In this document: piece by piece, positions 43,409 to 51,448 of the stretch
How the letters are laid out: each line of letters starts with the position of its first letter
Numbering within the stretch: position 1 is the first letter of the stretch
From: DSOI01 sp041394885
Lineage (GTDB): Bacteria > Acidobacteriota > Terriglobia > Bryobacterales > Bryobacteraceae
Length of the DNA: 64,000 nucleotides
Assembly: GCA_041394885.1 (NCBI GenBank)
Contig: JAWKHI010000012.1
Coordinates: 62,001-126,000 of the forward strand
Direction of reading: 5' to 3'
Program-made: the position numbers and the translations under genes
The notes under the pieces: model-generated
What the model was told of the DNA's origin: nothing
Databases searched by the model: none
The model's input: the letters and a program-made list of their open reading frames with translations, nothing else

Positions 43409-45583
43409 ATGTCCAAAGGGAAAGCCCATAACGGCGGCTCTGCCGTCGAAACCGAAGGAAAATTCTACTATGCCAGCGGCGAAAAGATACCGTTGCGTAT
43501 CTCTCGTCACTTCGTGGCCGTGAAACCCACGCAGCGTGGCATGGAAGCCGTGGAGGCCGCGCGAGGAGTGGCAAGGAACCTGGAATCGCCGGCTGCCCCG
43601 GTGGAGGTGCTCAGGATCCCCGAGCACAACATCGCACTGCTGCGCCTGCCCAACGGCGGACGCGCGGGCGCGGTGGCGCCAGAGACGGCCCGCGCGGCGA
43701 TCTCCTCGGAGGCCGGTGTGACGGTGGGGCCAGCGGTCTACGAGTCAGACATGGCGCCGGAGGGGGCGATGATCCCGGTTGGCGAGATCCTCGTGCATTT
43801 CCGGGCCGGCGCGAGCAAGGACACCCGCCAGAAGCTCGTCGACAAATACAAACTCGACCTCGTACGCCCGGATTATCCGGAGCCCGGTGCGGATGTCTTC
43901 GCCCTTCGCGGCGACGGCGACACGGTGGAGACCGCCAACTCGCTCGAAGAAGAAGACCAGGTGGAGTTCGCCGAGCCCAACTTCGTTTACGTTTCCACCC
44001 GGCCCGGTTCGGCGGTGGGAACCGCGCTCGCCGGGTTGCAGGAGACCATGGACCGGTCTCACGATGCGGCTCCAGCGGCCGAACAGCAGGAGCCGCTGCT
44101 GTCGGCCACCGATCCCGCGTTCGCCTCGCAGTGGAATCTTCGGAAGATCAAGGCGCCCGAGGCTTGGGACATTTCCCTGGGCAATCCGGGCGTATCGATC
44201 GCGATCGTCGACGAAGGCTGCGACATTTCGCACGAAGACATCTCGTATAAACTGCCCGGCTACGATGCCTACGCCGGCGACAACAATCCCCAGCCCAACG
44301 GCAATGACGCGCACGGAACGGCCTGCGCGGGTGTGGCGGCAATGCGCCGCAACAACGGGCGAGGCGGGGTGGGCGTGGCGCCCGGCTGCCGTGTGATGCC
44401 GATACGGATCGCACAGGGCATCGGCGGCGGATTCTGGAGCACCACGTCGGCCAAGGTGGCCGATGGGATTCGCAGGGCCGTGGACGCTCCGCGCAGCGCC
44501 GATGTGCTTTCCAACTCCTACAGTGTAGGAGTGAGCACGGTGGTGACCAACGCGTTCCAATACGCGCGCACCAATGGCCGCGGCGGCAAGGGCTGCCCGA
44601 TTGCGGCGGCGGCCGGCAACAGCAACGCGCCGCCGGTGATCTATCCGGCACGTCTGTCGTCGTCGATTCCGGGAATGATGGCGGTGAGCGCCACCAACGA
44701 ATGGGATCAACGCAAAAGCACCACCAGCCTCGACGGCGAGACGTGGTGGGGATCCAGCTTCGGTCCCGAGGTCGATATCGCCGCGCCGGGCGTCCATATC
44801 TACTCGCCCGATATCATGGGACCGGCCGGATATAGCGGCGGAAACTACGTCCCCAACTTCAACGGCACTTCGTCGGCGACGCCGCACGTCGCGGGCCTGA
44901 TGGGTTTGATTCTGTCGGTGGACTCAGACCTGCGGTCGTGGGAAGTGGAGGACATCATCAAACTGTCGGCGGACGATCTGGGCCCTGCCGGACGCGATCA
45001 GGAGTTCGGCTTTGGCCGGATCAACTGCCGGCGTGCGCTCGAGGCCGCGTCCAGGATATGGGTGCAGATCTCGGTGACGCCCGAGTTCATCGGCGCCGGC
45101 CGCGAATGCTTCATGCGGGCGCGGCTGCGCGTCTACAATCCCGGCATCAACACGATTCGGCTGGACTCGCTGACGTTCACCTCGCACAATCCCACCTGGA
45201 CCGCGGAGATTGACCGTTTCGAATACCGGCCCAATCCGGGCAACGTGATGGCGCCGCGCACCTCGCAGGACGTGCGCTTGAACGGGATCCTGCTCAAAGC
45301 CAATGGCAATCGCTCCTCCTGGAGCTACCGCTGGGCGGCGAGTTGGACTTACACCTTCTGGCGGCCGAGTGGCCCCGGATTCCCGCTCAGCCCCATGGAT
45401 GTGACTCAGTCCGGCGGAGTGCAGACGGAAACCGTCGCATCGCTGCGGGGCAGCGAAGAAGGTGGACCCTCCGAGACTGGCGAAACGGCGGCTGGCGAGA
45501 CCTTGGTCAGCCAAACTCGCGATAACGGTGACTCGGTGACCATTGACCGTCAATCGAAGTCGATCACCATCGTCATTCGCTGA
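43409..45583 (+). CDS. S8 subtilase with long N-terminal region, no signal peptide
   Basis: A 724-residue subtilisin-family peptidase. The first 230 residues include a propeptide-like segment (EILVHFRAGASKDTRQKL). The catalytic domain has Asp268 (AIVDEG), His302 (DAHGTACAG) and Ser488 (FNGTSSATPHVAG). The last 200 residues are beta-rich (RLRVYNPGINTIRLDSLTF) and may be an interaction domain. The N-terminus (MSKGKAHNGGSAVETEGKF) is not a signal peptide, so export is unclear. AAGGAGG precedes the ATG strongly. The architecture differs from that of the other S8 protease in the window. Confidence 0.88.
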   Translation: MSKGKAHNGGSAVETEGKFYYASGEKIPLRISRHFVAVKPTQRGMEAVEAARGVARNLESPAAPVEVLRIPEHNIALLRLPNGGRAGAVAPETARAAISSEAGVTVGPAVYESDMAPEGAMIPVGEILVHFRAGASKDTRQKLVDKYKLDLVRPDYPEPGADVFALRGDGDTVETANSLEEEDQVEFAEPNFVYVSTRPGSAVGTALAGLQETMDRSHDAAPAAEQQEPLLSATDPAFASQWNLRKIKAPEAWDISLGNPGVSIAIVDEGCDISHEDISYKLPGYDAYAGDNNPQPNGNDAHGTACAGVAAMRRNNGRGGVGVAPGCRVMPIRIAQGIGGGFWSTTSAKVADGIRRAVDAPRSADVLSNSYSVGVSTVVTNAFQYARTNGRGGKGCPIAAAAGNSNAPPVIYPARLSSSIPGMMAVSATNEWDQRKSTTSLDGETWWGSSFGPEVDIAAPGVHIYSPDIMGPAGYSGGNYVPNFNGTSSATPHVAGLMGLILSVDSDLRSWEVEDIIKLSADDLGPAGRDQEFGFGRINCRRALEAASRIWVQISVTPEFIGAGRECFMRARLRVYNPGINTIRLDSLTFTSHNPTWTAEIDRFEYRPNPGNVMAPRTSQDVRLNGILLKANGNRSSWSYRWAASWTYTFWRPSGPGFPLSPMDVTQSGGVQTETVASLRGSEEGGPSETGETAAGETLVSQTRDNGDSVTIDRQSKSITIVIR

Positions 45584-45599
45584 AGCGGCGGTGATTTTG

Positions 45600-45640
45600 G
45601 GGGCGGGTTGCGGATGGACCGCAATCCGCCCCGGTCTTTC
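45600..45640 (+). terminator. Probable terminator after the S8 subtilase gene
   Basis: A 14-bp stem with one G-T pair (left arm 45600-45613, loop ATGGA, right arm 45619-45632), then GGTCTTTC. The stem is very stable but the T run is weak. Confidence 0.6.
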
Positions 45641-45661
45641 AGTACTCCCTTTCTCTTCTCC

Positions 45662-45690
45662 TTGACAGGCTAGGAGAGTAGCCTTACACT
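45662..45690 (+). promoter_or_regulatory. Sigma70-like promoter of padR
   Basis: TTGACA (45662-45667), a 17-base spacer and TACACT (45685-45690). The predicted transcription start near 45697 leaves a leader of about 20 bases before the TTG start of padR. Confidence 0.75.
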
Positions 45691-45707
45691 CCTAGTTGAG
45701 CTAGGAG
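45689..45707. promoter_or_regulatory. Candidate PadR operator, CTCCTAG-N5-CTAGGAG
   Basis: A perfect 7-base inverted repeat overlapping the end of the -10 box and the transcription start. A third CTAGGAG half-site lies in the promoter spacer at 45670-45676. The right half-site also contains AGGAG, which serves as the ribosome binding site for padR. Autoregulation is inferred. Confidence 0.6.
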
Positions 45708-45716
45708 AATCCTGAC

Positions 45717-46058
45717 TTGAGAAAAAGCGCTGAGTTGCTGCCGGGAACGCTCGACATGCTGATACTGAAAGCCGTCTCCCTGGCGCCGTTGCACGGCTAC
45801 GGCGTATTGCTGCGGATCCGGCAGATTTCCGGCGGCGCCTTGGACATCCCGCAGGGTTCGCTCTACCCGGCCTTGTACCGGCTGGAGGACCAGGCGCTGA
45901 TCTCATCGAAATGGGGCCAAAGTGAAAACAACCGTCGCGCCAAGTTCTACGCCTTGACAGCCGCGGGCCGTCGGCGGCTGCGGGAGGAAGCAAAGGGCTG
46001 GAATCAGTTGGCGGCTGCGATTGCCGCCGCGCTCAACGCGAAGCCGGAGGAGGTGTGA
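45717..46058 (+). CDS. PadR family transcriptional regulator
   Basis: A 113-residue winged-helix repressor. It has the family opening ELLPGTLDMLILKAV, then HGYGVLLRI and LDIPQGSLYPALYRLEDQ, the recognition-helix region, and ends with a short helix. The TTG start at 45717 has AGGAG nine bases upstream, within the inverted repeat. The stop overlaps the GTG start of the permease gene (GTGA), so the two form an operon in which PadR probably controls the transporter, a common pairing in Acidobacteriota. Confidence 0.92.
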   Translation: MRKSAELLPGTLDMLILKAVSLAPLHGYGVLLRIRQISGGALDIPQGSLYPALYRLEDQALISSKWGQSENNRRAKFYALTAAGRRRLREEAKGWNQLAAAIAAALNAKPEEV

Positions 46059-48736
46059 GCGTCTTCGGCCGGACGCGGCAGAGACTCTGGGCGGTGGTCC
46101 GGCGGAAGAGGTTCGAGGCCGGGATGGCCGAGGAACTCCGCCACCACGTGGAGCAGTATGCCAGCGATCTGATGGCGGAGGGTTTGCCCCGCGAACAAGC
46201 GGAGCGGAGGGCGCGCCTGGAGTTCGGCAGCCTGGAGGCGGTGAAGGAAGAGTGCCGGGATTCCCGGGGCCTGCGCCTGTTTGATGAGTTGCGGCGAACG
46301 CTCGCGCAGATGGCGCGGCTGATTCGCAAGGCTCCGGGGCTGACGGCTGCCTCCATGGCCGTGATCGGGCTCTGCCTGGGTGCGAATCTGGCGATCTTTG
46401 CCGTGGTGGACGCGATCATGCTGCGCCCGCTGCCGTTTCCCGACTCGGATCGTCTGATGGTGCTCTACAAGACCTACCCCGGAGTAGGGGTGGATCGCGA
46501 CGGGGCCTCGGCCGCGAACCTGTACGAGCGACGAGAGCGTTCGGGCTCGCTCGACGCGTTTGCTTCTTTTGCGCTGCTGCGCTACGGATCGGCGATCGTG
46601 GGCGAGGCCGGTTCCACTCGGCGCGAAGAAATCACCCGGGTGTCGAGCGGCTTTTTTTCGGTTCTGGGCATCAGTCCGGCCAAGGGCCGCGAATTCTCCG
46701 AGCAAGAGATGACCTACGAGACCGACGACGTGGCGATCCTGACCGATACCACCTGGCGGCAGCGGTTCGGGGCTGACCCGGATGTGATTGGAAACGCCAT
46801 CCGGATCAACGGCGCGCCCAGGCTCGTCGTCGGGGTGTTACCGGCGGGCTTCCGGTTCCTGTCGTCGGAATCGGGAATCTACCTGCCGTTGTCGTCCTCG
46901 CTCGAAGAGAGAGGTCCAGGGAACCGACACTCGGGGCAAGGGGGCGAGTTGATCGCACGATTGCAGCCCGGGCGGAGTGTGGAAGAGGCGCAGGCGCAAA
47001 TTGACGCGTTGGACGCTTCGATTGCGGACCAGTACCGGCAGCCAACGTTGATGGCCGAGGCCGGCTACCGGACGGTAGTCACTTCCCTTCACGGCGATCA
47101 CATCGCCTCGGTCCGCTCCACGATTCTACTGGTGCAAGGAGGAGTGGCGTTCCTGCTTCTGATCGGGGGGGCGAACCTGGTTAACCTGTTGCTGATGCGC
47201 GCCAGCGGCCGAAGCAAGGAGTTCGCCGTCAGGATGGCGCTCGGCGCGAGCCGCCCGCGTGTGGTGGCGGACGTGATGGTGGAGACGTTGACGCTGACCA
47301 CGCTCGGGGCCTTTACCGGGCTCGCGGCCGGCACGGCGGGAATTCACCTCCTGCGCGCGCTTGGGGCGGATCGTCTGCCGCTGGGGGCGCGGGTCGCCTT
47401 CGATGGCCATCTCGGTGTGGCGGCTTTGCTCGTTTCCATCGGAATGGGTATTGCCGCGGGGGTGCCGATCGCTTGGTTTCATCTGCGCGGCGGCGGGAAT
47501 CCGGCGCTGCCATGGGGGGCGCGCGGCGGTACCGCGGGATTGGCTGCGCAGAGGCTACGCCATGGATTCATCGTGGTTCAACTCGCGCTGGCGTTTGTGC
47601 TGCTGTCGGGCGCCGGGTCCTTGGGCCTCAGTCTCCGGAACGCTGCCTCGGCTCGTCCGGGTTTTCAGCCGGAACAGGTTCTGAGCGGCCAAGTGTCGCT
47701 GCCAGGGTCGCACTACTCCAACAACAGGACGCGCCTTTCCTTTGTCGCGCGCGTGTTGCAGGACCTGGGCCGCCTTCCGGGCGTGGTGGCCGCCGGCGCG
47801 GCCACCAACGTTCCGTTGAGCGGCCAGAACGTCAAGAGTGGAATCGGTGTGAAGGACCATCCGCTGCGGCCGGGCGAACTTCCGCGAGTGGTCTATGCGA
47901 ACAGCGTAGACGGCGACTATTTCCAAGCGATGGGAATCCGCCTGATCGAGGGCCGGTTCGTGGAGGCAGCGGATTCGCGGCGGGCCGAACGCGTGTGCGT
48001 GGTGGACGAGAATGTGGCGCGATACTACTGGCCGGAGGGTGGCGCGATCGGGCATCGATTGTTCCAAGGTCCACGGGCTGAATCCGATGCGGATCTGTAC
48101 ACGATCGTGGGAGTGGTTGGCGCAGTGAAGCAGGCCTCTCTCACTGAGGGCGCGACGCATGGAGCGGTTTATTTTCCGTTCGGACATCGACCCAATGGGA
48201 GTATGTATCTGGTAGCGCGGACGATCGTCCCGCCAGAGTCGTTGCGTGCCGACCTGCAAAGAATCGTCCGCGCCGCGGACCCGGAGCTTCCGGTTTATGA
48301 CGTGCGGCCCATGGAAGCTCGTGTCGGTGACAGCCTGCTTGCACGGCGCGCACCGGCGCTGCTGGCACTGCTGTTCGCGGCCACGGCGTTGATGCTGGCG
48401 GCGGCGGGCACCTATGGAATCCTCAGCTATGCGGTGGCCCAACGCCGGCGCGAAATCGGCGTACGGATGGCGCTTGGAGCCGGTGCGGGGGCGATCCGCG
48501 CTCAGTTCGTCGTTATGGGCCTGCGCCTGCTGGCCGTTGCGATGCTGCTCGGCGCCGCCGGCGCGTCGTTGGCGGGTTGGGCGATGCGAAACCAGTTGTT
48601 CGGGGTCCCCGTGATTCACGTACCTACGCTCGCGGCCGCGGGCGGCGCCCTCCTGTTGCTGTCTCTGGCAGCTTGTCTGTTCCCGTCACACCGGGCGGCA
48701 CTGGTGTCGCCGGTGGAGGCGTTGGCGGAGGATTAG
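46055..48736 (+). CDS. MacB-like permease, acidobacterial duplicated type (ADOP)
   Basis: An 893-residue membrane protein. An N-terminal soluble helical segment (AEELRHHVEQYASDL) is followed by two FtsX/MacB_PCD units. The first has a membrane helix (MAVIGLCLGANLAIFAVVDA), a large periplasmic domain and GGANLVNLLLMRASGR; the second repeats this with YGILSYAVAQRRREIGVRM, ending with a last helix. No ATPase domain is fused, and none is adjacent. This is the duplicated orphan permease architecture common in Acidobacteriota. The substrate is unknown; efflux or lipoprotein/peptide export is possible by family. Confidence 0.9.
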   Translation: MSVFGRTRQRLWAVVRRKRFEAGMAEELRHHVEQYASDLMAEGLPREQAERRARLEFGSLEAVKEECRDSRGLRLFDELRRTLAQMARLIRKAPGLTAASMAVIGLCLGANLAIFAVVDAIMLRPLPFPDSDRLMVLYKTYPGVGVDRDGASAANLYERRERSGSLDAFASFALLRYGSAIVGEAGSTRREEITRVSSGFFSVLGISPAKGREFSEQEMTYETDDVAILTDTTWRQRFGADPDVIGNAIRINGAPRLVVGVLPAGFRFLSSESGIYLPLSSSLEERGPGNRHSGQGGELIARLQPGRSVEEAQAQIDALDASIADQYRQPTLMAEAGYRTVVTSLHGDHIASVRSTILLVQGGVAFLLLIGGANLVNLLLMRASGRSKEFAVRMALGASRPRVVADVMVETLTLTTLGAFTGLAAGTAGIHLLRALGADRLPLGARVAFDGHLGVAALLVSIGMGIAAGVPIAWFHLRGGGNPALPWGARGGTAGLAAQRLRHGFIVVQLALAFVLLSGAGSLGLSLRNAASARPGFQPEQVLSGQVSLPGSHYSNNRTRLSFVARVLQDLGRLPGVVAAGAATNVPLSGQNVKSGIGVKDHPLRPGELPRVVYANSVDGDYFQAMGIRLIEGRFVEAADSRRAERVCVVDENVARYYWPEGGAIGHRLFQGPRAESDADLYTIVGVVGAVKQASLTEGATHGAVYFPFGHRPNGSMYLVARTIVPPESLRADLQRIVRAADPELPVYDVRPMEARVGDSLLARRAPALLALLFAATALMLAAAGTYGILSYAVAQRRREIGVRMALGAGAGAIRAQFVVMGLRLLAVAMLLGAAGASLAGWAMRNQLFGVPVIHVPTLAAAGGALLLLSLAACLFPSHRAALVSPVEALAED

Positions 48737-48740
48737 TTCG

Positions 48741-49529
48741 CTACGAATTGACGAACCGCCGCATGGCGGTCTCGAGCGCGGGAACGCACAGGACGCAATT
48801 GCCGCCATAGATGGAATCGCCGCCGTCGAAGTTGAAGAATCGGGCGCCGGCTTCTTCGGCGATGATTTTGATCGCGGCCAAATCCCAGGGTTTGGCGCTC
48901 TGCTCGATCCACGCATCGGCGGAGCCGGCCGCAACCATCATCGCGTCCAGCGCCCCGCCAAGACTGCGGACGGCCCAGAAATGACGCAGCCAGTCCAGCA
49001 GGTTCCGGCTGAAGGCGGAACGTTGGACGTTGGTGAATGCGTTGAGGCAGAACACGGCTTGTCCGATTTCCTTGACAGAAGAGACGCGAAGACGTTCGAC
49101 CTCACCGCTACCTGGCTTTTGTGGCGTACGCCATGCGCCACGGCCTTTTTCGGCCCAGTACATTTCACCCAGGGCGGGGAAGTAGGCCACGCCGACGACA
49201 ACGTCGCCCGAGTCTTCCAAGGCGAGGAGCATGCTCCAGAGGCGATTGCCGCGAACGAAGTCGCGCGTGCCGTCGATGGGGTCGACAATCCACCGCCGTC
49301 CGCTCCCGGAGGCTTTTTCCGCGCCCTCCTCGCCAAGAATGCCGTCGTCGGGATACTGGGCGCATAGGTCCTGGACGAGCAGCCGTTCGCACTCACGGTC
49401 GGCCGCGGTTACGGGGCTGTCGTCGGACTTCGCATCCGCCTCGATCCCGCTGCGCCAGTATTCGAGCGCTTTCGCTCCGGCTCGCTCCATCGCATTGCGG
49501 GCCGCGGCCAGTTCCTTGTCATAGGGCAT
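48741..49529 (-). CDS. Inositol monophosphatase family protein
   Basis: A 262-residue Mg-dependent phosphatase. It has the metal-binding Glu pair in DGILGEEGAE, the signature WIVDPIDGTRDF, and the C-terminal AKPWDLAAIKIIAEEAG. Members include inositol monophosphatase, CysQ and HisN-type histidinol phosphatase; the length and N-terminus fit HisN-like proteins best, but I cannot decide. It converges with the ADOP permease gene and diverges from the DUF429-like gene. Confidence 0.88.
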   Translation of the reverse strand: MPYDKELAAARNAMERAGAKALEYWRSGIEADAKSDDSPVTAADRECERLLVQDLCAQYPDDGILGEEGAEKASGSGRRWIVDPIDGTRDFVRGNRLWSMLLALEDSGDVVVGVAYFPALGEMYWAEKGRGAWRTPQKPGSGEVERLRVSSVKEIGQAVFCLNAFTNVQRSAFSRNLLDWLRHFWAVRSLGGALDAMMVAAGSADAWIEQSAKPWDLAAIKIIAEEAGARFFNFDGGDSIYGGNCVLCVPALETAMRRFVNS

Positions 49530-49563
49530 CGTTTTATTCTACCGGCGAGATACATTTGATTTG

Positions 49564-50532
49564 ATGGCCCGGGCGTTGATGATCAGGCCGCCGCCGCTGG
49601 TGGTGCATTGCGACTGGAGCGCGGCCGCCGGCAAACGATGGCTCGCCGCGGCATGGCTTCTGCCGTCGGGGAGCTACGCAGTGTCGGCGCCGGAACCCGT
49701 CGGCGACGTCTGTACGTTGTTTCCGCGCCTGCGTGCTCGAGCGCCGTGCGGTACGATCCTGGCGGGGTTCGATTTTCCGGTCGGAATCCCCAGGGCATAC
49801 GCGTCAGCGGCGGGGATCCAATGCTTTCTGGACTTCCTCTCGCGGCTCGGCGAGGGCGCCTGGGAGCATTTCTACGTGCCGGCGGCCATCGCCAGCCAGA
49901 TCTCGCTCACCCGGCCGTTCTACCCGCACGCCGGCGGAGGGACACGTCAGCAGCATCTGGTGGACGGACTGGGCCTCGCCCGGGCCGCCGACCTGTTGCG
50001 GCTTTGCGAGCGCCGCACGGCCACTCGCAATCAGGCATCTTCGCTGTTTTGGACGCTCGGTCCGCAACAGGTAGGCAAAGCGGCGATCCACGGGTGGAAA
50101 AATCTTCTCGCACCCGCGGTTTTCCAGGAAGGTGCCCGGTTGTGGCCTTTCGACGGTGATCTCGAGGGGCTCTGCCAGGGCGACGGGATCGTCGTCGCGG
50201 AAACCTATCCGGCCGAGGTGTACCGGCATCTGGAACTGGAGAGGAATTTCGGGAAAGGCAGACAGGCCGGACGTCGAAGCCAGGCGAAGCGGATTTTGTC
50301 CTGGTGTGCCTGGAATGGCATCGTGCTCGACTCCGGAGTGGAAGCCCAGGTGGAGCAAGGGTTCGGCGGTGCAGCCTCGGGTGAGGACGCCTTCGATGCT
50401 TTGATCGGCGTGCTCGGGATGGTCGAGGCTGTCGGGGACGCGCCGCGGAGGGCGGCGCCCGATGACGACTCCGTGCGCATGGTGGAGGGTTGGATCCTCG
50501 GGATGGATCCGGTCGAAGTCCGGCGAGAATAG
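49564..50532 (+). CDS. DUF429-like protein (RNase H-type fold)
   Basis: A 322-residue protein. Acidic residues at family-like positions are VHCDWSAAAGKRW near the N-terminus, LAGFDFPVGIPRAY, VAETYPAEVYRHL and GEDAFDALIGVLGM near the end. This spacing resembles DUF429, a group of proteins with a predicted RNase H-like fold, some thought to be nucleases. No signal peptide. ATG 49564 is preceded by an in-frame TTG. It lies seven bases before the 5'-3' exonuclease gene. The assignment is from pattern only. Confidence 0.6.
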   Translation: MARALMIRPPPLVVHCDWSAAAGKRWLAAAWLLPSGSYAVSAPEPVGDVCTLFPRLRARAPCGTILAGFDFPVGIPRAYASAAGIQCFLDFLSRLGEGAWEHFYVPAAIASQISLTRPFYPHAGGGTRQQHLVDGLGLARAADLLRLCERRTATRNQASSLFWTLGPQQVGKAAIHGWKNLLAPAVFQEGARLWPFDGDLEGLCQGDGIVVAETYPAEVYRHLELERNFGKGRQAGRRSQAKRILSWCAWNGIVLDSGVEAQVEQGFGGAASGEDAFDALIGVLGMVEAVGDAPRRAAPDDDSVRMVEGWILGMDPVEVRRE

Positions 50533-50539
50533 GAACGAT

Positions 50540-51421
50540 ATGGACGTTCACCTGATTGACGGCACCTATGAGTTGTTCCGGCACTTTTTCGCCGTGCCAT
50601 CGGAACTTGACCGCGATGGGCGGGAAGTCGGTGCGGTCCGGGGCGTTCTGGCGTCGGCGCTGAGCCTGATCGAGGGCGGTGCCACGCATCTCGGCGTCGC
50701 GACCGATCATGTCGTCGAGTCGTTCCGCAATCGGCTTTACCCGGGCTACAAGACCGGAGAAGGGGTGCCGGCGCTGCTGATGGACCAGTTCCCGATTCTC
50801 GAGGAAGCTCTCGGGCAGATGGGCGTGATGGTGTGGCCGATGATCGAGTACGAAGCCGACGATGCGATGGCGTCGGCGGCGGCCAAAGCCTCGCTCGATC
50901 CGCGCGTGCGGCAGGTGGTTGTATGCACGCCGGACAAAGACCTGGCGCAGTGCGTGGAGCACGATCGCGTTGTACAACTCGACCGGCGGCGCGGAATCGT
51001 GCGCGACGAAGCCGGCGTCTGGGAGAAGTTCGGCGTTGGTCCGCAATCGATCCCTGACTATCTGGCGGTGGTGGGCGACAGCGCCGACGGCTTTCCGGGG
51101 ATACAGGGTTGGGGGCCGAAGACCGCGGCGTTGACCTTCTCGCGCTATCCGCACCTTGAGGCGATTCCAAAGGATTGGCGCGAGTGGGACCCATCCATTC
51201 GCGGAGCGGCCCGCTTGGCCGGCACGCTGTTCGGCCATTGGGACGACGCTTTGCTATTCCGCACCCTGGCGACACTGCGGCGCGACTTGCCGGTGTTCGA
51301 CACCCTCGACCAACTGCGGTGGGATGGGCCATCGCCCAGCTTCGAGGCCTATTGCGAACGGCTGGGGGCAGCGGGCTTACACAGGCGGGCGGCAGGGTTA
51401 GCGGACCGTGCCGGGGCGTAG
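50540..51421 (+). CDS. 5'-3' exonuclease / flap endonuclease domain protein
   Basis: A 293-residue PIN-like nuclease related to the N-terminal exonuclease domain of DNA polymerase I. Acidic metal-site residues are in HLIDGTYELF, YEADDAMAS and TPDKDLAQ, and the helix-3-turn-helix is GDSADGFPGIQGWGPKTAA. Residues 50-75 (ATDHVVESFRNRLYPGYK) carry the usual substrate Arg/Lys. There is no polymerase domain, so it is a stand-alone nuclease. AGGAACG precedes the ATG at 50540. It follows the DUF429-like gene and precedes an acyl-CoA ligase gene. Confidence 0.88.
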   Translation: MDVHLIDGTYELFRHFFAVPSELDRDGREVGAVRGVLASALSLIEGGATHLGVATDHVVESFRNRLYPGYKTGEGVPALLMDQFPILEEALGQMGVMVWPMIEYEADDAMASAAAKASLDPRVRQVVVCTPDKDLAQCVEHDRVVQLDRRRGIVRDEAGVWEKFGVGPQSIPDYLAVVGDSADGFPGIQGWGPKTAALTFSRYPHLEAIPKDWREWDPSIRGAARLAGTLFGHWDDALLFRTLATLRRDLPVFDTLDQLRWDGPSPSFEAYCERLGAAGLHRRAAGLADRAGA

Positions 51422-51448
51422 GTCCCCGGTCATGCTACTTTTGTCCTC

